The notes: a model not told the origin generated them from the letters alone. DNA of 64,000 bases from Heterobilharzia americana (GCA_944470555.2 OX104127.1:67355646-67419645), one strand, 5' to 3'; shown: positions 11,946 to 23,580, counted from the first letter of the stretch. Program-made: numbers and translations.

Positions 11946-12559
11946 CTTCTTCACCACTCATTACAATACATCTACCAGATGCCTACATATATGTATATGA
12001 ATAATGATACTCGTCATTAGTCTTACAACTCCTTATTTCGACCATAAGCAAAACTTCTGTAAAATATATTCATTTAAGACATATTGGAATTATTCACTTT
12101 TGTAATTAAAATAAAAAAAGGTTTTGTTTTACTGCATTTTAATTATATGCGATTATTTCACTCTTTCCTTGGAAAACAACTTATGTATATAAAAAAGGCA
12201 CAAGAATAAGTTAAGAGAAGTAGATATTTTCAATGAATGTCTATAGGAGGAACAGTGGAAAAATTACGTAGGTCATTTTGAATGAAGACAACAACATCAT
12301 CATTGTGTCATGCATAATATACTGAATCCACTTATTTCTATATCTGCTTGTTATTAGATACAAAAGATAAAAAAAATTGTTTAAAACATGATTAACTGAA
12401 TATATAAAAATGTATAACTCTACGTTCATAGATATACATCTCCTAATTGGCAAAAATTAGTTTATATTTAAGAAAACATTTTCCTACCATCTCTGAATGT
12501 TAACTATTTTGAAAGAAACAGAAAAGTAAAGTAACTTTATATTATCACCATATTTTAAT
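11946..12559 (-). other. Probable 3' UTR and flank of the B56 gene
   Basis: AT-rich sequence directly after the B56 stop codon on the minus strand. No perfect AATAAA was found on the minus strand here; an ATTAAA variant is present at 12133-12138. No other feature seen. Confidence 0.4.
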
Positions 12560-12742
12560 TTAAGTTGTAGTAGTCGACCTGTTCAATGATTTCAGTGTTG
12601 TCCGCTTAAGGTTTGCTGATTTCTCTGATTTAATTGTACTGCTGGTAGTAGTAGTAGTAGTTGGCTGTCCTGAGGAAGCTGATGATGATAGTGACGACGA
12701 TAATGTATCCTTAGTATTTGTTATGGATGGATTAGACTTCAA
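12560..12742 (-). CDS. PPP2R5: PP2A B56 regulatory subunit, last exon
   Basis: Acceptor tttcttttcag at 12753-12743 (minus strand), then 60 codons and TAA at 12562-12560. The exon starts in phase 0, fitting the phase-0 end of the 49-nt exon at 17258-17210. It encodes LKSNPSITNTKD followed by Ser and Thr runs and a basic end (KSEKSANLKRTTLKSLNRS, then a Thr run). Low complexity and hydrophilic, it is the end of the unusual tail of this B56 protein. Assignment to the gene rests on phase, strand and shared composition, since the sequence itself has no family signature. Confidence 0.65.
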   Translation of the reverse strand: MKSNPSITNTKDTLSSSLSSSASSGQPTTTTTTSSTIKSEKSANLKRTTLKSLNRSTTTT

Positions 12743-13561
12743 CTGAAAAGAAACAGAGAAATAAGGTGACTGATTGCGTAAAACAACAAGTATTTACTAA
12801 AACATGCACAGGAAAGTATGGTAGAATTAAAAAAACTAGTAGACACTGATACTTGAATGAGACTAAGAAGTTTACAGCGGATTCAATGCTGTAAATAAGG
12901 TCATTTCTATACAAGTCAAAATAGCCTCATTTAATTCCAAAAGGATTTGTGAGACTTTTAATGTTCATAAGCCAGGTTATCCTATCAACCGAATAAAGGA
13001 CTTATGAGTTGTCGAAGTATCTAGCAACCGTACTAGGTTGAATTGGAAACGGCTCAAAATCTTATTTTTTTTCATGTGACTAAAGCAAAGATTAATCGGT
13101 CTACAATCGTATGGTGGTGGTGGTGGTGAAAATGTGGTTGGTGTTTGATATGACTAATTTTCAGACTAATCAGCGTAGATCTGGAAACAGTTAGATTATG
13201 AGCTAAGTGTTCATCAATCGAAAAAATCATGATAGTAGTACAAGTTTCGAAATGAATACCCTTTATCGTCGCAGATAGTAGTGGATAATCCTTGAGAAAT
13301 TTCTCCCTACTCTAAAGATATGTATAATTGAACTACCTAGATGGCAAATTTGCACAGAGAGATTCTTAGTACATAAATTTAAAAATAGACCACATCCATC
13401 TTACCTGAATTGTAGCGTGATAAGGTAGAGCTACGTAAGCTTGATTGTAGGACAAAACAAAAAGAAGATACGACAGATACTATTGTGCAGACAAAACCTT
13501 TACATCTGAACCGTTACTTGCACTTCAGATCATCAGTTAAATTAGGCTCCACAAAGTATTA
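12743..13561 (-). other. Intron 8 of the B56 gene, 3' part
   Basis: AT-rich, with a short (TGG)n run near 13112-13128. Nothing else recognised. Confidence 0.5.
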
Positions 13562-13785
13562 AGGTAATTATTATTATTATTATTAGTCCCTTGGGTTCCT
13601 AATGGAACATAGGGCTTCAGTAGCACGTCTCCAGTGACCTCTGTTCTCTGAGATCTTCTGAACCTGGTTCCACGACAGCCCAGAAGCTCTCATTTCCTCC
13701 TCGCACGATCTCCTCCATGTCACCCTCGGACGTCCAACTCGTCGCTTCTCATCGGGATTCCACTCGAGAGCCTGACGCGTAATAG
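13562..13785 (-). mobile_element. RTE-clade LINE, 3' terminal fragment
   Basis: On the minus strand this is the same 3' end as at 7860-8090: codons for the GRPRVTWRR region, the WRRATEAL region, then an (AAT)n tail that appears here as (ATT)n at 13567-13585. Only about 220 bp remain. In sense orientation relative to the B56 gene. Confidence 0.75.
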
Positions 13786-13859
13786 GTCATAAGAATACTT
13801 TTTATCAGTTAGTTTGACTGTCTAAAATAGCCATAGTTTGGCAGGCTCGTAATACTGAT

Positions 13860-14410
13860 GCTAGGTGATAATTGAACGTGAAATGAAAGTCTCGACCGCA
13901 GCAGGATGCGTTCTAGCGGGCTCCGGGTCGCTGAACCAGTGCTAAATCAACCGAGCTACTTGATGCAGCTGCCAACCAGATCTTAATTCCACTTCAGTCA
14001 CCAAGGGTTTAACCCAGCTTCCGTGTGAATCCGTGATGCTTAACTTTTCCTTCATTGTAATCACACTGGCTAACCAGTATCAATAATACAAGTCTACCAA
14101 ACTTTGCTTGTCTTAGATTGTCCAAACTGATAATCAGTATAACGCTGCATCTCTAAATCAGCTCTATTTAATTTAGGACGGGAAGACTCGCTGGGGAGCC
14201 AGTGTGATTGTGATGAACGAACAGTTAAGTATCGTGGATTCGCATGGAATTTTGGCAAAACCCTTAGTGATTGAAGTGAAATTAAGATCTGGTTAGCAAC
14301 CGTACCACGTAGCTCAGTTGGTAGAACACTGGATCGGTAACCCGAAGGCCGGTAGTAAGTATTCTGCTGCGACCGAGATTTTCATTTCACTTTCAATCAT
14401 CACCCAGTAT
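13860..14410. repeat. tRNA-related family C, inverted pair
   Basis: A minus-strand copy (about 14060-13860, with gctagaacgcatcctgctgc and the 3' end actgggtgataattgaacgt in its own complement) is followed by a plus-strand copy at 14190-14405 (A-box-like gtagctcagttggtagaaca at about 14309, then cgaccgagattttcatttc). The centre is near 14120. Another plus copy lies at 8290-8520. The A-box stretch resembles tRNA but the remainder does not form a cloverleaf. Confidence 0.65.
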
Positions 14411-15620
14411 AAAAATATTTATTGAAAAGATTCAAATGCAGATAAACAATTAAGGATGCCTAAATTTTGTAGTAACTTTATTGGAGAAATATACTACTAG
14501 TGAACGATTTGAGTAATTAGAAACGATCTGTAGACTTTACCAACCATATCAGAGTTGTCTAAGCACCACACGGCCATTTCGCTGGTTTGGAGTGAAGTTC
14601 ATCAATGGTGTACTCGGGAAAATTCACCCCATAGAACTGAATTGGTTCACATCACCTGAATCTGACTAACTGACTTGCATGAACCAATATCCTTAAAATA
14701 AGATGATCAATTTACGAATAACTTACAAAGTATTCGGACCATGGCTGGCAAAATCTGCAAATCACCCTCACTGGTTTCTAACTACTCAAGTTGTTCTGTG
14801 GTAGTATCTTCCGCTAGTTCATAACACTTGTGTCAGCGACCACATCTTGTGATCATGGTTGAGTGATTTCTTACAAAAACCATGTTGACACCACAGAAGG
14901 GCAGTTGAGAAAGAACTCAGCTGTGGGAGATATCAACGTGGTCCGTACATTTCGCTGATTGATCATCCTACTTAAAAAAAATATAGTTAGTAGCGGCAAC
15001 GCAACCGTTAATACTAGCAGTGACGACAAAACAGTATTTCCAAATAAGGAAAGTATCTCAAAAATACTCAGTTAAATTTTCAACAATGCTGAAATTAGAG
15101 TGTTATTCTAGTCCATCGACAAGCCTTTTAGAATAAAGGATCATATTTTGCTAATTTGACAAAGTGATTTGCTGTTCCAATTTTCAGACAAGGATTGCGC
15201 GATCAAATATCTAAGTTAAATTAGCCAACTAAAATCAGTTAGGCTATCCTGGCACAAAACTTTCACCAAAAGTAGATTGGTTTAACTGCAGCAAGATAAG
15301 GGATCTACTAGGCTGCAACTATAACCAGCAAGGGGACGTGGCAGTGACAGTCTTAAGTTCATTGGCTGGGGAGAGAGAATGATAACCGAAATTTTGATTA
15401 TCGAGTGAAAAACGGACATAAGCGATTGGAATGATTTGACACTTTTTCCAGATATATGGAAAATTTTACTTTTTTTTGTTACAAAAGGAGGAAAGACTAC
15501 TAGAACTGTATAAACCATGTCTCAAATCTGTGAAGTTACTTCTGTATGATTAAGAACAATAAACTGTATTCAAAACGTCATTTGGTAAACAACACTGCGT
15601 GATATACCTAATGGATAAAC
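14411..15620 (-). other. B56 intron DNA, no feature recognised
   Basis: Mixed-composition intronic sequence. The minus-strand open frame at 15518-15282 has no recognisable domain and no supporting splice sites. Confidence 0.45.
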
Positions 15621-15624
15621 TGAA

Positions 15625-15930
15625 ACAGAATTACTGTGTCCAAGGTTCGCATCTGTGCCAAGTCACCAGCTATATTAGGTGAAGGGGATTTAGGCTGTAA
15701 CCAGATTAAACATAATATCAGTTCGTGAAGTCCCTGACTGCTTGTCTGAGCTGTATGGAAGAACTTAGACTTCCCAGTTGAGGTCCACGTGACAACCGAA
15801 ATCGGTGGTTGGAGACTAGGTGAGATATGACTCAAAATCAATCTCAGTGGTGCAGACACATCTACACATTGTCCTCATTTTGTCAGTCTATTATATCTAG
15901 TCAATCATTCCTCCCCTGAGCCCTCCTCTT
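15625..15930 (-). repeat. Dispersed repeat family A, diverged copy
   Basis: In minus orientation the order (ctgcaccactgagattgatt, tctccaaccaccgatttcgg, tgaagtt-type middle) follows the long family A copies at 7030 and 24450. Clearly diverged; the outer parts are missing. Confidence 0.4.
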
Positions 15931-17209
15931 TTTATAACTTTGTAATACTTTCGCGATTTCACAGTATGTAGATGTTGTTCACTGTATTATTGTGCACTGT
16001 TGAGGAATGTGAGAGGTGACAATGATGATACAAATGATGATGATGCGCAGTTAATATTCAGTTGTAAAACTCATACTAATCAGTAAATGCGTTACTTTCC
16101 TAAAAGTATGAAATGAAGGAACGTGTAATCGACAAAATTACAGGAAAGAAAACTATTCTGAGTTACAGTGTACTAAGTAAAAAATGAGGTATATTTGTAA
16201 TCTATTTACCCACTGCTCAACTCTATCAGGTCAAATTTTGATCCCGAAGTTTATAAAATCATGTACTGAGTTAATTATGAAAAACTCAATCGTGCAACAA
16301 TTGAACTTCAATTTTATGAATTATTAAACATAATAATAAATGAAAATTCTCCTGAAGACAGGCTACAGAGTGGCTTACAGTTATCTAAGGATCAATATTC
16401 CATTGTACATTCAGAAGAGTGTTACAAATACAGCAATACTACTTGAGATATTTAGTTAAGAGGATAGAACTTTCAATAAAAACTAATTCACTCTTCGGTT
16501 TGTAATGTTAAACTCTTGGTAGTAGTTTTTAAAACAAAATCCAATGCAAAGAGTTTTATTTACAGACCGAATATCACCTCGTAAACCTGGAAGCACGTGA
16601 CAGCTGTTTTTTTTCATGTTTGGGATTCTTCAACAGTGCGCAACAATAACCTCGTAAGGGGTTTTCACTTAGGACTGTCAGATCTGACGATGAGCACGTT
16701 ACAACGGCCCACATGTTCTAACTTCTGTACAAATAATCAAACGTAGTGCGATCACCAGATGATGAATATGTAGGCTATGAGTTTGACTTTAGATAAAGAC
16801 ATCAGACAGGGAACGAGAATATGAACAAACAGCGACCTAAGTAGTTCTAGCATATGTTACACATACTAACTCAATGTTTGCTACAATGCATTATTTTCGA
16901 AGTAGAGTGTGTTTGGATAAAGCTAAGAGTAGTCGGTCCAAAACATCGCACTCATCCATAACGTTTTCAGCTAGTAGTCTGATTCAGATAGGGGAATGTT
17001 GGCTTACATTTCTTCATCTACGTGAGAAATGATATCGAACTTTGTGCGATGCAGCCAACAGTTGGTTAAATATCGTACTTTTTCATAAATCTTGAGAATT
17101 TCATCATTACCTGTAATACATTGTGTATCCTGCTGTGCTTGAAAGGATGAATATTTTTGATTAGAATCTGTCAAACTGTTCATAAGGTAACATTAAGGTA
17201 AATGCTTAC
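15931..17209 (-). other. B56 intron DNA, no feature recognised
   Basis: AT-rich sequence with no long open frame, no repeat family of this window and no splice-bounded exon candidate. Confidence 0.45.
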
Positions 17210-17258
17210 TGGCTGCTTTTGTGCAGAAGTTGTTGGTTTCCTTGTTGGTTGCGTTACA
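17210..17258 (-). CDS. PPP2R5: PP2A B56 regulatory subunit, 49-nt exon
   Basis: Short exon on the minus strand with acceptor catttttacag and donor gtaagc. It supplies the last base of a codon whose first two bases end the exon at 21581, then 16 codons, VTQPTRKPTTSAQKQP, and ends in phase 0. This is exactly the phase needed for 12742-12560. The peptide is Thr/Pro/Lys-rich like its neighbours. Removing it would shift the frame of the last exon. Identified from phase and splice sites rather than similarity. Confidence 0.6.
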
Positions 17259-17315
17259 CTGTAAAAATGAACGGAAACAGTTGAAATCATTATAAGGTTT
17301 GATAATATATGAACT

Positions 17316-17318
<3 letters not shown>

Positions 17319-17391
<73 letters not shown>
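17319..17391. repeat. (AT)n microsatellite
   Basis: About 36 AT units, about 60 bp upstream of the 49-nt B56 exon within the intron. Its translations (Tyr-Ile repeats) are not genes. Confidence 0.95.
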
Positions 17392-17392
<1 letters not shown>

Positions 17393-17844
17393 CAATGTGA
17401 ATAGGCATATAGGTTAGTCAGGTTATTTGGAGGTTTAGTAGGTTGGATGAAAACTTCACACAAGTACCAAGTTGAACAATATGTTAAAGTTAAGACTGTA
17501 CTTAAGAAGGATTGCCTATTTCACTGTATTTTATCTCAATTAGCATCTAACCTCCGTAAGCATATACAAATTTGAGATATAACTCATGTTTGGAACACTT
17601 TAGTGAGTATTTCTGTAGATCTTATGAAATCACTATTGAAGACTCATCTTGATCAAGCTGACTACTAACTGAACAGGGTATTTTTCATTTGCCGTGCTTC
17701 AGAAATCTACATGGGATTCACGGATAAATTCACAGAAGCCTATAAAATAAAGTTTTCAACCGATATCTCCCTAGTTCCTTCAAAGTAAACTGGAATTTTT
17801 CCTTTAAAATATCTCAGATATACCACTTCGTCGGCATCGAATAG

Positions 17845-18345
17845 CCAAACAGAAAAATCAACGCAAAACTTCACCCAGGTGTGGACCATTTCAAGTCCCC
17901 ACACTTCACAGTAGCATATAAAGAAGTGGATAGAAAAAGAGTGACATCAAAGTCGACAAAAGTGTATGAAGGTAAAGAGAATATATATAAAATGGTTGAT
18001 GAAAATATTCAAAACTTTGAAGATGACAGCCAGTGGTTACATCTTCGTTATTGTGCCCGATTTTCAGCCTTGTCACCAACATTCTCCAACTACTGATATC
18101 CCTTATCTCGAAGATCCTAGCCAGGGAGTTTGCATCAACCTACGCACACTAGACCCACAGTCTTCAATGAGTAGTGTTATGTCTTGATCTGGCCATTCTA
18201 AGTCCTCTTTCAGCCCAGTCCTACTTAGGTTAACATTCCGTACCGAGGTAGACAATGACTGGGCATGAGTAACACATGTTCAAGTCATCTCAGTCGCTGT
18301 CGGTTCATAGTTTTATCGACTGATTTGCTTGTCAAAACCTACATG
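17845..18345 (+). repeat. Dispersed repeat family A, long copy
   Basis: Contains agtccccacacttcacagta, agaaaaagagtgacatcaaa and gtcatctcagtcgctgtcgg in the same order as the copy at 10555-10990. Small open frames inside (17881-18187) do not look like proteins. Confidence 0.55.
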
Positions 18346-18384
18346 AACATCAACTAGCAGTGAAGCGTTATGGCATATCTTCGT

Positions 18385-18850
18385 TCATATCAGTGTATAC
18401 GTACAACTGTCGACATGAATATGACTGGGAAAATGTGGAAATCCTGGATAGAGGGAATACGAAGAATGTCAGAGAAGCTTGATATTTAGGTCATTCAGCG
18501 ATCAACAGATATGTTGACATTGACCTAATCTATCAACCAATAAGAATCAATTGAAAGGTCAAAGTTCACGTCAGCAGGACAACCAGCCGAAATGAATATG
18601 GAGACAATAACAAGACCAATCACACACAAGGCAATCAAGCCAAGCTACCAAGCCATTTGTGGAGAAAACCGCACACATCACTTTTTTCTCAAGTTTGCGT
18701 TGACGGTGTCGTCAAGGCAGACAATGAAAGCTTTACGATCCAACCATCCATCTCAGAGAACACAAGACCATCAAAATCATCCTCCTGATCTACAAATTCT
18801 CTACATCACCACATGTTATTTAAATGCCAGAAAATCCTAACTTCTCCAAA
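18385..18850 (+). mobile_element. Penelope-like element, 3' end
   Basis: The coding trace just after the GIY-YIG domain is visible across frameshifts: codons for ENVEILDRGNTKN-like sequence, an alpha-helical EAW(H/Y)SGQSAINR-like block and IDIDPxYQP, as in the copies at 26740-26900 and 61200-60840. A noncoding tail follows. 5' truncated and dead. Confidence 0.65.
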
Positions 18851-19239
18851 TAATACGGATTTGACGGAACAATTGATTGAAGTTACTGATATGCATTCTT
18901 GATCATTGTAAATAAGAAACAAATCTTGATGCTCAACTTTGTTTCGGAAATTAGCAAACTGCAAAAAGTATTATACTTGTTGAATAACCAGTAACTTTCC
19001 ATTTTATGAAGAAATTGCTAAATACTTGAAGACAAAGATTATCTGAAACATGTGATGTATTAGCGCTATAAGTTTCAAACAGTTTGATCGCACGTAAACT
19101 TGTCCAATAGTTTATATAAAACTTAGAAAGGTTAATTAGGCCAATAGAATAATAAGGAAATATAAGAAGGGCAGATCAAAAGCGAGAGAGGAGAAAAATA
19201 ATAAAAGGTCAAATCACTACGACCAACTACCAGGGAGTA

Positions 19240-19731
19240 GGTTTAGTGTAAGTACAAATTCCTTCTGAATACATAGAGGGAGTTTGAATTTATGCATAGC
19301 AACTGCTTCTATATATCTAAGTATTCATCTTTGGCCATATCTATACAGTACAGTAAAACCTGTCTTCATATCAATCTCATGACCAGTTTCTACCATGTGT
19401 TTTGCTATCGAAGAAGAAGGATGTTTATCATAGGCACTTATTAAACTGTTAGAGATTATGTGTTTCTGGAGCCATTCAAGCACATTCTTAACTGCATGAC
19501 ACGATTGCTGCCCTATGTATGTGTGAACACACATACTGATCGTCTTCAGGTAAATCAGTGATAAGATCAATGAATCGAAAAATATTGTCAAACACTTAAA
19601 GCTGATTGGCTTCGAAGAGGTTATAGGTTAATCAAACAAAGTATTAGGTTTGGCAAACTGTTTTCAGTTCAGTAGTCATTGAAAAACTACAGAGAATCAG
19701 ACACAGTTTCGTCTCATGGTACAATATTCCT
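19240..19731 (-). mobile_element. Penelope-like element, GIY-YIG domain and C-terminus
   Basis: A minus-strand frame (19591-19325) encodes SMCVHTYIGQQSCHAVKN, the YIG-type core, then SSSIAKHMVETGHEIDMKTG and, after a stop, a (K)LPLCIQKEF-type end. GIY-YIG nuclease fused to reverse transcriptase is the hallmark of Penelope-like elements. This lineage has TYIGQ and (V/T)GHEID, unlike the ones at 26500 and 42900. Its upstream part is interrupted by the RTE insertion and duplicated on the other side. Confidence 0.65.
19508..19731. repeat. Left copy of a direct repeat flanking an RTE insertion
   Basis: About 215 bp from atgtatgtgtgaacacacat to the RTE start recur at 21190-21408 in the same orientation at roughly 85-90% identity by eye (for example caggtaaatcagtgataaga against caggtaattcactggtaaga). 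The copies begin and end at the insert boundaries, as in a long target-site duplication. Confidence 0.75.
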
Positions 19732-21189
19732 GGATTCAAAATTACTACCAGAACAAGCTCGCTGGCTGGCTGGCTTCAGGAAGAACAAATCATGTGCCAA
19801 TCAAATTGCAACCCGACACTACACATCGTCATACAACAGAGCATAGAATGACAGTCAACTCAATTCAACTCTACTTCAACTTCATTAATTTTGAAAAGCC
19901 CTTCAACAGCGTCGACAGAGAGGCAATTTGGCAGGCAGCTGCTTCAAAACTACGCTTTCACTGACATAAACCTTTATCAATCTCATTCAACAGCACTTAT
20001 ATCCTATATGATGCTACATACCAGCCAAGTGATTCACAATCGAAAGCTCAGTGATGCCACTGAAGTGAAGACAGGAGTAAGACAAGACAAGGTTCCCTAC
20101 TATCACCAATGATCTTCCTGATTGTGGTCTACTCGACTTGACTCGACTTGACTGGAGTAGAGTGAAGTGGACTGGACTGGACTGAACTGGATCATGCGAC
20201 AGGCAACTGTGAGGAGCTGTGAGGAGATGGGCATATGCTGTGTTGACCGATGAAAAGACCTCAGAAGAAGATTTGCATTTCGCCGATGATGATGATGAAT
20301 TATGTCTAGTGTCTTGTGGCACAGACTCGAAGATGCAGAGAAGACAGAGGTGATGAAGATACCCAGCCACCACCACCACCACCACCTACAACAACAACAA
20401 GCACCAATCACCATGAACGGAAGAAATCTGAAGGAAGTAGTCTCTTCCACCTACCTAGCCTAGACAAGGCAGCATCGTTTCAACTACTGGCGACCGCGGC
20501 TGTAGCGGGGGCACAGGTGAGGATGTCAATGTCAGGATCGGAAAGACATCGAGACGGACCTTAATTCATTAACCTGAAATCAGTATGGAGATCTACTGTG
20601 CTGCGCTGCACTGCACTGCACTGCAATCAGCATAAAGCGTAAACAAGATCCGGATTTTCAACACCAACTCAGTCAAGTAGGGTAGTGCTTCTATGTGATG
20701 GTTGAGAAACTTGGTGGTGCGTCACGAAAGCATTTCCAACAAACTAGAGACATTCATCAACAGCTGCCACCTATGCTCACTCGATACTGATATTGGAGAT
20801 CAGATAGATGGTGAGGATGATAAGAATAAGCAACAAGGAACTGTGGCTAGCTGGCTGGCTGGCTTGCTGACAACGAACCAACCAAGAATCCATCGCCCAA
20901 TGAATATGTAGGAGAAAGTGGAGATTGATTGGACTGGGTATACACTAAGAAGGCGGACTGGAGAAATCACGCGCCAGGCCATGCCCTCGAGTGGAACGCA
21001 AAGGGGAGAGGATGAGCTGGGAGTCCGAGACAAGTGTGACATGGAGGAGATGATGTGAGGAAGGAATGAAGGTTTGTGTGCAGTCGTGGAGCCAGGTTGT
21101 AAAGAGTGTAGAGAAGAGAGTGAAATCGCGACGTGGTAGTGAAGCCCTCTGTTCCACTGATAACCCAAGGGACAAATAAATTAAATAAA
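19732..21189 (+). mobile_element. RTE-clade LINE copy, 5' truncated and internally decayed
   Basis: Begins inside the reverse transcriptase (DSKLLPEQA then FRKNKSCANQIAT, the EQAGF(R/H)..RSC(A/T)DQI motif), with a short TGGC expansion replacing the normal AGF. It continues through IDFEKAF(D/N)SVDRE (now FEKPFNSVDREAIWQ with a shift), QGC-type and FADD-type blocks, GRNLKEV(V/A)S, and the C-terminal QQGTV-EPTK and RVGRPR remnants. It ends with an A/T-rich tail at 21175-21189. Many frameshifts. Closest relative in the window is 44360-45840, sharing the unusual GACTC and CACTG runs. Confidence 0.8.
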
Positions 21190-21408
21190 ATAAAATGTAT
21201 GTGTGGACACATATTCTGATAATCTTCAGGTAATTCACTGGTAAGATCAATGAATCAAAAAATTTTGTCAAACACTTGAAGCTGATCTATTGCGAAGGAG
21301 TTATTGGTTAATCATACAAAGTACCAGGTTCGGTAAACGTTTTTCATTTTAGTGGTCATTGAAAAATTACAGAGTATCAGACACATTTTTCGTCTCATTC
21401 CAAAATAT
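21190..21408. repeat. Right copy of the direct repeat flanking the RTE insertion
   Basis: Matches 19508-19731. On the minus strand it encodes the upstream edge of the Penelope GIY-YIG (IRICVHTYI), where it stops at the RTE tail; the copy beyond the RTE repeats this and continues into the rest of the domain. Confidence 0.75.
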
Positions 21409-21580
21409 TTCACTAGTAACTACAACTTTAAAACTCTGTCGAGCTTCATAGCAAGACAAAATAAATAAATTTTCAGACTTCTAGGTCCGATTCCTAATGA
21501 AGTCAAAAACACTAACTGTTGAAAATTTCTATATCCGACACGATGTCAGGTATTAAAGCAAAATACTAATCATAACTCAC

Positions 21581-22261
21581 GTAGTACTGAGTTTCGGTGA
21601 ACGTAATTTCCTGCTAAAATTGAGTAAACTAGTTGATGATGTAGTTGTCATGTTTAACTTTGTATCATTATTACTTATATTATATATTTGAGTCTGCTGT
21701 TTTAAACTCTGTTGACCTTGTAAATCCGGTTTTCTAAATGATGAGATGGTTGAACTTTGTTCTTTTTGAGAAGTATTCATTACTTGAATTGGTGTTGAGG
21801 ATGCAAGGCGGGTATTTGATGAAAGAGATGATAAAGTATTGAAAACTGAAGAAGAGCCAAGCATATTAGATTGTATAGGATTAACAGATGTGTACTCAGT
21901 ATCACTAGGAATGTCTTTCATAATACCAATAAATTCACCAGGTTGATTATTTATTGTAAGAGTCTTGAGATTATTTACAATACTGCTGTTTTCACTACTG
22001 CTAATACCAGTACCACCAGTAGCATCTCCAACAGCTGATGATGTTGTTGACAGTTTTGTATAGAAATCGTTTAAAACTATTGGATTTCTAGTATTCGGTG
22101 AATTGGGAACTGAATACTTATTTCTAATGCCAGAAAGTGATATAGATACAGACGATGTTCGTACATTAACTGGGGAATTCATAGTGGGTTGCTTCACTTT
22201 TTGAGCTTCTAACTCCACTCGATTCCAGTAGGCTTGACGCTTTTGTAACTGTATAGCGTTT
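21581..22261 (-). CDS. PPP2R5: PP2A B56 regulatory subunit, large tail exon
   Basis: Exon of 681 nt on the minus strand: acceptor tatatttag before 22261, donor gtgagt after 21581. Its first base completes AAA with the two bases ending exon 27307, giving ...EEQNKNAIQLQKRQAYWNRVELEAQK. This matches the helical end of the B56 core (KEREE.W.KIE.LA in family members). The next ~210 codons are Ser/Thr/Asn-rich with no recognised fold (for example SISLSGIRNKYSVPNSPN, TLSSLSSNTRLASSTPIQV) and end FSRKLRSPKLST. B56 isoforms vary at their C-termini and carry phosphosites there. A tail this long and polar may be lineage-specific or regulatory; that is inference. Confidence 0.85.
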
Positions 22262-23580
22262 CTAAATATAGTGATTTCAGAAATGGAAGTAAAGTTTCAA
22301 GAAAATTATACATTTATTAATAGTTTTAATGATATTGTTCAAACATGACACAATTTTACACTTTCGTAAAACAATATTGTTTATCGAAAATAATGACATA
22401 GCTTTTTTACTGATTTCAAGGTCAGCGCTTTAAAGGGAATGTCATTCAAAGTAAAACTCTAATCTTTTATCAAATTTATGTTCTTAATGATCAATGAACT
22501 AAAATTTTATTCACTTTCATAGACTTCAGCATCAAAATTTGACCCAACACAATTGAATAAGTTGTGCATTGGATGGCTGATTTAGGAAGAAAATGTGTTT
22601 GTACAATCTCAATGAGATTGAACAATACATTTCTAATGTATCACAAACTCTTGAAATCCTCTTCTTTCAAGAATATAACCTGTACAAGTTATCATATGTT
22701 GAAATAGTAACTGGAGACAAATCATATCATGGTCTTCATACATGACAATACTAGGGGAATAAATCTTATCGTTATCAGTTATTATTCCATGAGTTCAAAA
22801 TGGAGATGTATATGGGTGTGCATATGTGAAGGTGTGAGAAAAGTAGTATGAATGAGAAATTCAGTTTGTTCATTTGTGTATGTACTTTATCTATGAGTAG
22901 TATGCACAGCGTGTTATTTCAGATATACTGTCCATGGTGGTTGGATATTTAAGCCTTCCTTTCTGTTGAGTACATCATTGTTCAATGTAACAACTGCTGA
23001 ATTAACCAGTTGATTTTCTTTATTTCATCAAGAACTATCATCTGAGACAAAATATTGAAACTTGATTGGTTATTTCAGCATATATTAGGGTGGCGTTTAA
23101 AGTCATCTTAGCTATATGTCTTTCCTACTAGTTTGAAAAATCATTGTTGAATAATTTTAACATTTTCAAAGTCAGTTTTGTGGCTATGAAAGATAGTATG
23201 AACAGTAATTCGCTATTTGGTTAGCGAATTCTCCAGTTCTACAGGATTATTTGGACGTCATTTAATGTAGTTTCCATGTTCCATGGGCTCTTACAAATAT
23301 ATTTCGTTATGCAATTTCTTCGGGCATTCGAGGTAGTCTGTTCAGTGAATACGACTTCACATCTGAAGTTGTATAATCAGATAAATAAAACCTGTTATAA
23401 TCTAACCTTGTCAACAAAGTGAGATCATTAATCAAGTTGATTACGTAGAAAATAATATTGGAGAATACTTTCACAAACTTTTAAACATTTACTCAATAAC
23501 CATTCAAAAGGAAAACACACAAATGGTGAACAAGTCGAATACTTATTATTCTAGACTTCCACCATAATACCAGCTGCTTG
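22262..23580 (-). other. B56 intron DNA, no feature recognised
   Basis: AT-rich intronic sequence without long frames, microsatellites or repeats shared with the rest of the window. Confidence 0.45.

Noticed and set aside
14305..14370. Possible tRNA gene (gtagctcagttggtagaaca with a partly fitting downstream part)
   Set aside because: No acceptor stem or proper T arm; repeated at 8412 and in reverse at 13950, so it is a tRNA-derived SINE head.
17180..17408. Two minus frames with long Tyr-Ile repeats
   Set aside because: Translation of the (AT)n microsatellite; a similar frame at 31913-31659 was rejected for the same reason.
20103..20450. Minus frame with Trp and His runs and a similar one at 44979-44560
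   Set aside because: Antisense shadows of simple runs (CAC, GAT, GACTC) inside RTE copies.
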